From assembly GCF_000620465.1 (NCBI RefSeq), contig NZ_JIBE01000003.1, positions 1,364,001 to 1,428,000 of the forward strand: a stretch of DNA of 64,000 nucleotides. The letters are read 5' to 3'. Positions 61,176 through 64,000 of the stretch are shown here, in pieces (position 1 is the first letter of the stretch; each line of letters opens with the position of its first letter). The translations under genes and the position numbers were made by a program. The stretch is from Ralstonia sp. UNC404CL21Col (GTDB lineage Bacteria; Pseudomonadota; Gammaproteobacteria; Burkholderiales; Burkholderiaceae). The notes under the pieces were generated by a model. That model did not search any database, was not told the origin of the DNA, and worked only from the letters and a program-made list of their open reading frames with translations.

Positions 61176-62111
61176 TCAATGCAAGATGAAATCCTGCGGC
61201 CCTTGATGACCACCCAGGCTGGGTTCGCCCATGATGTCGCGCACCGCGTCTTCGATCGTGTTGGACAGCGCGTTGAGCGCGAGGTCGTTGTCTTCGGTGC
61301 CGAACGGGTCTTCGAGCTGCGAGGCGATGGCCTCGTGCGCCATGAAGGTGTACGCCACGAACACCGCAAACACGGGCGTGAAGCTGCCGATGCTTTCCAC
61401 CAGCCCAAACGGCAGCGCGGCGCAGAAGAAGTACACCGTGCGGTGGATCATGACCGAGTACGCAAACGGCAGCGGCGTGCCGGCAATGCGCTCGCACCCG
61501 CCGATGCTGTTCGACAGCGCGTTGAGGTTGCGGTCGAACGCCAGCGCGGCAACCCCATCGAGCGCGCCGGCTTGCGTGCGACGCTGCACCCATTCGCCCA
61601 GCCATTGCACGAGGACGATGGGCCGGTAGCGCGCGGCCATCACGCGTTCGAGCAACGGTGCAGGCAGGCGCGCGGCAAGGTCTTCGCGCGCATCGGTGTG
61701 GCGCAACTGGTGGCGCAGCGCGTGCGGCAGCGCACAGAGCACCTGTGCGAACTCGCGCGCGTCGGCATCCGCTGCGGCAGCGTTCAGGCCTTCACCGCGC
61801 GGCAACGTCAGCGCCTGGCGCGTGAGCGAACGCGCCGTGTTGAGCAACTGACCCCAGAGCTTGCGGGCCTCCCAGTAGCGGTCGTAGCTGGCGTTGTTGC
61901 GAAAGCCCAGGAACACCGCCAGCGCAATGCCGACGAGCGAGAACGGCGTCGTGCTCAGGTTGACGGAGACGGGCAGCAGGTGCGCATGCACCGCGATGGC
62001 CACCAACGACACGAAGAAGATCAGGAACAGGCGGGGCAGCAGCTGCGGCAGCACCGATCCGCGCCATGCGAGCAGCATGCGGAACCAGTGCAGATGGGGG
62101 CGGACAACCAT
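61176..62111 (-). CDS. Bestrophin-like (YneE/UPF0187) membrane channel
   Basis: The 311-residue protein has the bestrophin layout: two N-terminal membrane segments (LFLIFFVSLVAIAVHAHLLP and LVGIALAVFLGFRNNASYDRYWEARKLWG) with the conserved FRNNASYDRYWEAR, and a second pair (VMIHRTVYFFCAALPFGLVESIG and FVAYTFMAHEAIASQLEDPFG). The EDPFGTEDNDL stretch is the family's end mark. Bacterial relatives form pentameric ion channels. Monocistronic. Confidence 0.92.
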   Translation of the reverse strand: MVVRPHLHWFRMLLAWRGSVLPQLLPRLFLIFFVSLVAIAVHAHLLPVSVNLSTTPFSLVGIALAVFLGFRNNASYDRYWEARKLWGQLLNTARSLTRQALTLPRGEGLNAAAADADAREFAQVLCALPHALRHQLRHTDAREDLAARLPAPLLERVMAARYRPIVLVQWLGEWVQRRTQAGALDGVAALAFDRNLNALSNSIGGCERIAGTPLPFAYSVMIHRTVYFFCAALPFGLVESIGSFTPVFAVFVAYTFMAHEAIASQLEDPFGTEDNDLALNALSNTIEDAVRDIMGEPSLGGHQGPQDFILH

Positions 62112-62318
62112 GGGGCGGGTGAGGCGGGAACTGGAGTGCAGCGATTATCGCAGAGCACGACTGACGCCTGACACCTGTTTTTGGCGGTATTCAGGGCACG
62201 TTCGGCCCTGTGGCCCCTGCCCGCGCCGGCGATCGATATTTTATGAATTGATTATCTTCAAATACCAACCCGATTCAGTTTCCGCAAAAACCCCGCAGTT
62301 TCAAAATACAAACACAAA

Positions 62319-62352
62319 TCGGCGCAAAGCGAACGCACTCGCTTTACGCCGA
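62319..62352. terminator. Hairpin terminator downstream of the lectin gene
   Basis: TCGGCG and CGCCGA plus AAAGCGA and TCGCTTT form one long stem with a single mismatched base pair and a small loop. On the minus strand it follows the lectin stop by about 50 bp and is followed by TTTGTGTTTG. Confidence 0.7.
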
Positions 62353-62399
62353 CCCATGCAGAACCGCACCGCATTCTGCATGTTCAGGTCTGCTGTAAA

Positions 62400-62675
62400 T
62401 CAGTTGGTCTGGGTATAGCCGCCCTTGGTCCAGCTGTTGCCGTCCCAGCACCACTCCGTGGTATTGCTGCCGCTGGTGGCATAGACGCGGATATGGACGG
62501 TGCTGCCGACCAGCCAGCTGGTGACGGAGACGTTATCGCCGGGCTCGCTGAAGGCGCCCGTGTACCACCCCTTCCCGTCATAGCAACGCTCGGTGATCTT
62601 GCCACCATTGGCCGTGTACACACGGATCGACGGCACTGTCCCCCACGACGTGGCAGCGGTCTGAACGTTCGACAT
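62400..62675 (-). CDS. Fucose-binding lectin (RSL homologue)
   Basis: The 91-residue protein is nearly the RSL lectin of Ralstonia solanacearum, a 90-residue protein that forms a six-bladed beta-propeller as a trimer and binds L-fucose on plant xyloglucan and other glycans. Two tandem beta-propeller repeats are visible: [20 protein letters not shown] near 15-34 and [20 protein letters not shown] near 60-79, with the conserved R, E and W residues that bind fucose. From memory, a few positions differ from the RSL I recall, for example C-Y-D where RSL has C-W-D. No signal peptide, as in RSL. GGAG precedes the ATG. Confidence 0.95.
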   Translation of the reverse strand: MSNVQTAATSWGTVPSIRVYTANGGKITERCYDGKGWYTGAFSEPGDNVSVTSWLVGSTVHIRVYATSGSNTTEWCWDGNSWTKGGYTQTN

Positions 62676-62984
62676 GTTTTATCTCCAGAATGTGATTTCA
62701 ATATCCATCAAGTAAATGCAGCGAGATTTTCTCGGCATTTACTACGGCCCGGGTTCAGGGCTTCGCTAGCATAAGCAAAGAAAATTCCGGCTGCTGCTGA
62801 GAGATAAGAAGCACAGATGGAGAGAAAACTTACTGAACAAATGACCGACTTTTCGCGCCTAACCATTATGTTGAGCGCACCCACAAAATAGACAAAAGGC
62901 ACCAGATGAGGTGCCTTGATAATGTCTAGTCCAAAATGGCTGCAAGCGATGGCATAGACGCCATCAGCCCACTCACTGCATCGC
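62676..62984. other. Intergenic region upstream of the lectin gene
   Basis: No gene supported. It is AT-richer than the surroundings. AAGGCACC/GGTGCCTT (62897-62918) forms a hairpin, perhaps a terminator for the ABC transporter operon on the minus strand. The lectin promoter must lie in 62690-62880; I could not place it with confidence. A frame at 62708-63064 is a shadow. Confidence 0.5.
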
Positions 62985-63722
62985 TCACTGCACCGCGCCA
63001 ATGAACGCCGCCAGCTCCGCCGTCTTGGGGCTGGCAAACACCTCCTTGGCCGGCCCGCTTTCATGGATCAGCCCCTGGTGCATGAAGACGAGCTGATCGC
63101 CCACGTCACGCGCGAAGCGCATTTCGTGCGTGACCATGATCAGCGTCATGCCTTCGGCGGCGAGCTGCTTCACCACGGCCAGCACTTCGTTCACCAGTTC
63201 CGGGTCGAGCGCCGACGTGATCTCGTCGCACAGCAGCACCTTCGGCTGCATGGCGAGCGCGCGGGCAATGGCCACGCGCTGCTGCTGACCGCCGCTGAGT
63301 TGGTCGGGGTAGGCATCAAACTTATCGGCCAGGCCCACCTTGACGAGCATCTGGCGCGCGAGGTCGTTGGCATCGGCCTTCTTCATGCCCTTGACCACCA
63401 CGGGCGACAGCGCCACGTTCTCACCGGCTGTGAGGTGCGGAAACAGGTTGAACTGCTGGAACACCATGCCCACGTTCAGGCGCAGCGCGCGCAGTTGCGC
63501 GGGCGTGGCCTGCGAGCCCTTGAGCACCGCGTTGTCGACCACGATCTGCCCGTCGTCGATGGCTTCCAGCCCGTTGATGGACCGCAGCAGCGTGCTCTTG
63601 CCCGAGCCGCTGCGCCCGATGATGGCGACCACCTGGCCGCTTTCCACGCGCAGGTCGACGCCTTTGAGCACATGGTTGTTGCCGTAATGCTTGTGTACGG
63701 CGCAGAGATCAACGAGCGGCAT
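62985..63722 (-). CDS. Polar amino-acid ABC transporter ATP-binding protein
   Basis: The 245-residue protein has Walker A GRSGSGKST near 35-43, Q-loop FQQFNLF near 89-95, the signature LSGGQQQRVAIARAL near 141-155, Walker B VLLCDEITSALDP and the switch THEMRF. It is the GlnQ/HisP type. The ATG at 63722 overlaps the permease end by 14 bp, so they are coupled. The longer frame upstream is the permease reading in another frame and is not used. Confidence 0.94.
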   Translation of the reverse strand: MPLVDLCAVHKHYGNNHVLKGVDLRVESGQVVAIIGRSGSGKSTLLRSINGLEAIDDGQIVVDNAVLKGSQATPAQLRALRLNVGMVFQQFNLFPHLTAGENVALSPVVVKGMKKADANDLARQMLVKVGLADKFDAYPDQLSGGQQQRVAIARALAMQPKVLLCDEITSALDPELVNEVLAVVKQLAAEGMTLIMVTHEMRFARDVGDQLVFMHQGLIHESGPAKEVFASPKTAELAAFIGAVQ

Positions 63723-64000
63723 AGAGCTTCTTTTCCAGATGAGAGGCGTAAAGAGACAGCGGCCAGCACAGCGCGAAGTACGCAACGGCCACCAGCCCGT
63801 AGATAAGGAATGGCTGGAAGGTGGCATTGGCCAGCACCGAACCCAGCTTGGACAGGTCTTCAAACCCGATGATGGACGCCACGGCCGTGCCCTTGACGAT
63901 CTGCACGGAGAACCCGACCGTGGGCGCAATCGACAGGCGCACCGCCTGCGGCAGCACCACGTGCCGCATCTGCTGGAAGTAGCCCATCGCCAGGCTGGAA
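63709..64000 (-). CDS. Polar amino-acid ABC transporter permease, 5' part outside window
   Basis: The visible C-terminal 96 residues are SSLAMGYFQQMRHVVLPQAV through KKLYAAR, including the EAA-type coupling loop (QAVRLSIAPTVGFSVQIVKGTAVASIIG) and a last membrane segment (FLIYGLVAVAYFALCWPLSLYA). This is a HisM/GlnP type permease. The gene runs off the right edge, and the binding-protein gene is probably beyond it. The end overlaps the ATPase gene start. Confidence 0.92.
   Translation of the reverse strand, partial: SSLAMGYFQQMRHVVLPQAVRLSIAPTVGFSVQIVKGTAVASIIGFEDLSKLGSVLANATFQPFLIYGLVAVAYFALCWPLSLYASHLEKKLYAAR

Noticed and set aside
62708-63064. 118-residue frame upstream of the lectin gene
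   Set aside because: Partly overlaps the ABC ATPase gene on the same strand in another frame, with an Arg/Pro-rich start and no ribosome site.

Overview
The window looks like a stretch of Ralstonia chromosome (Betaproteobacteria, Burkholderiales) with a Tn7-like transposon inserted beside glmS. The grounds for Ralstonia are the high-GC housekeeping genes (glmS, glmU, ttcA, folB, argC, xthA, pyrE, dapF, metK), an almost exact homologue of the Ralstonia fucose-binding lectin RSL at 62400-62675, and a family of about 200-bp palindromic intergenic repeats. I do not assign a species.

Region 1 (1-10544) is one end of a Tn7-like element whose other end lies outside the window on the left. It carries a cargo pair (Lon-like AAA+ ATPase and metallophosphoesterase), the core operon tnsA-tnsB-tnsC-tniQ1 on the plus strand, and a second, different TniQ/TnsD protein (tniQ2) on the minus strand beside the transposon end. 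That end has three TnsB-type boxes spaced exactly 20 bp apart. It stops 23 bp from the glmS stop codon, where attTn7 insertions are expected. The transposition operon reads towards glmS, opposite to Tn7 itself, and tniQ2 sits where Tn7 has tnsA. A transposon with two target selectors is the most interesting object here.

Region 2 (10545-15177) is glmS, glmU and ttcA on the minus strand: UDP-GlcNAc synthesis and tRNA thiolation. Region 3 (15332-25573) holds a ketopantoate reductase gene, a five-gene tripartite ABC efflux operon (TetR, HlyD, ATPase, permease, TolC-like lipoprotein), and a LysR-controlled arginine catabolic pair (ornithine aminotransferase and arginase). Region 4 (25853-35020) holds folB and a FolM-like reductase, a MidA-type methyltransferase, AmpG, an M48 protease, a divergent MarR/EamA pair with matched operators, a YdcF protein and an SPFH protein.

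Region 5 (35082-43349) is core metabolism: argC, xthA, pyrE, PPK2, dapF, two LpxL-type acyltransferases and metK, the last behind a structured leader. Region 6 (43467-64000) is more accessory: two lipoproteins, a small YopT-like cysteine protease candidate, an AraC/GyrI regulator, an acid phosphatase fused to autotransporter-type strands, an HPP-CBS protein, a deacetylase/tautomerase/MFS cluster, a hybrid histidine kinase, an ECF41 sigma factor with its target gene and matching promoters, a beta-propeller lipoprotein, a bestrophin-like channel, the RSL lectin, and part of a polar amino-acid ABC transporter that runs off the right edge.

Five copies of the intergenic repeat occur, four of them between convergent gene ends. 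No tRNA, rRNA or CRISPR array was seen.
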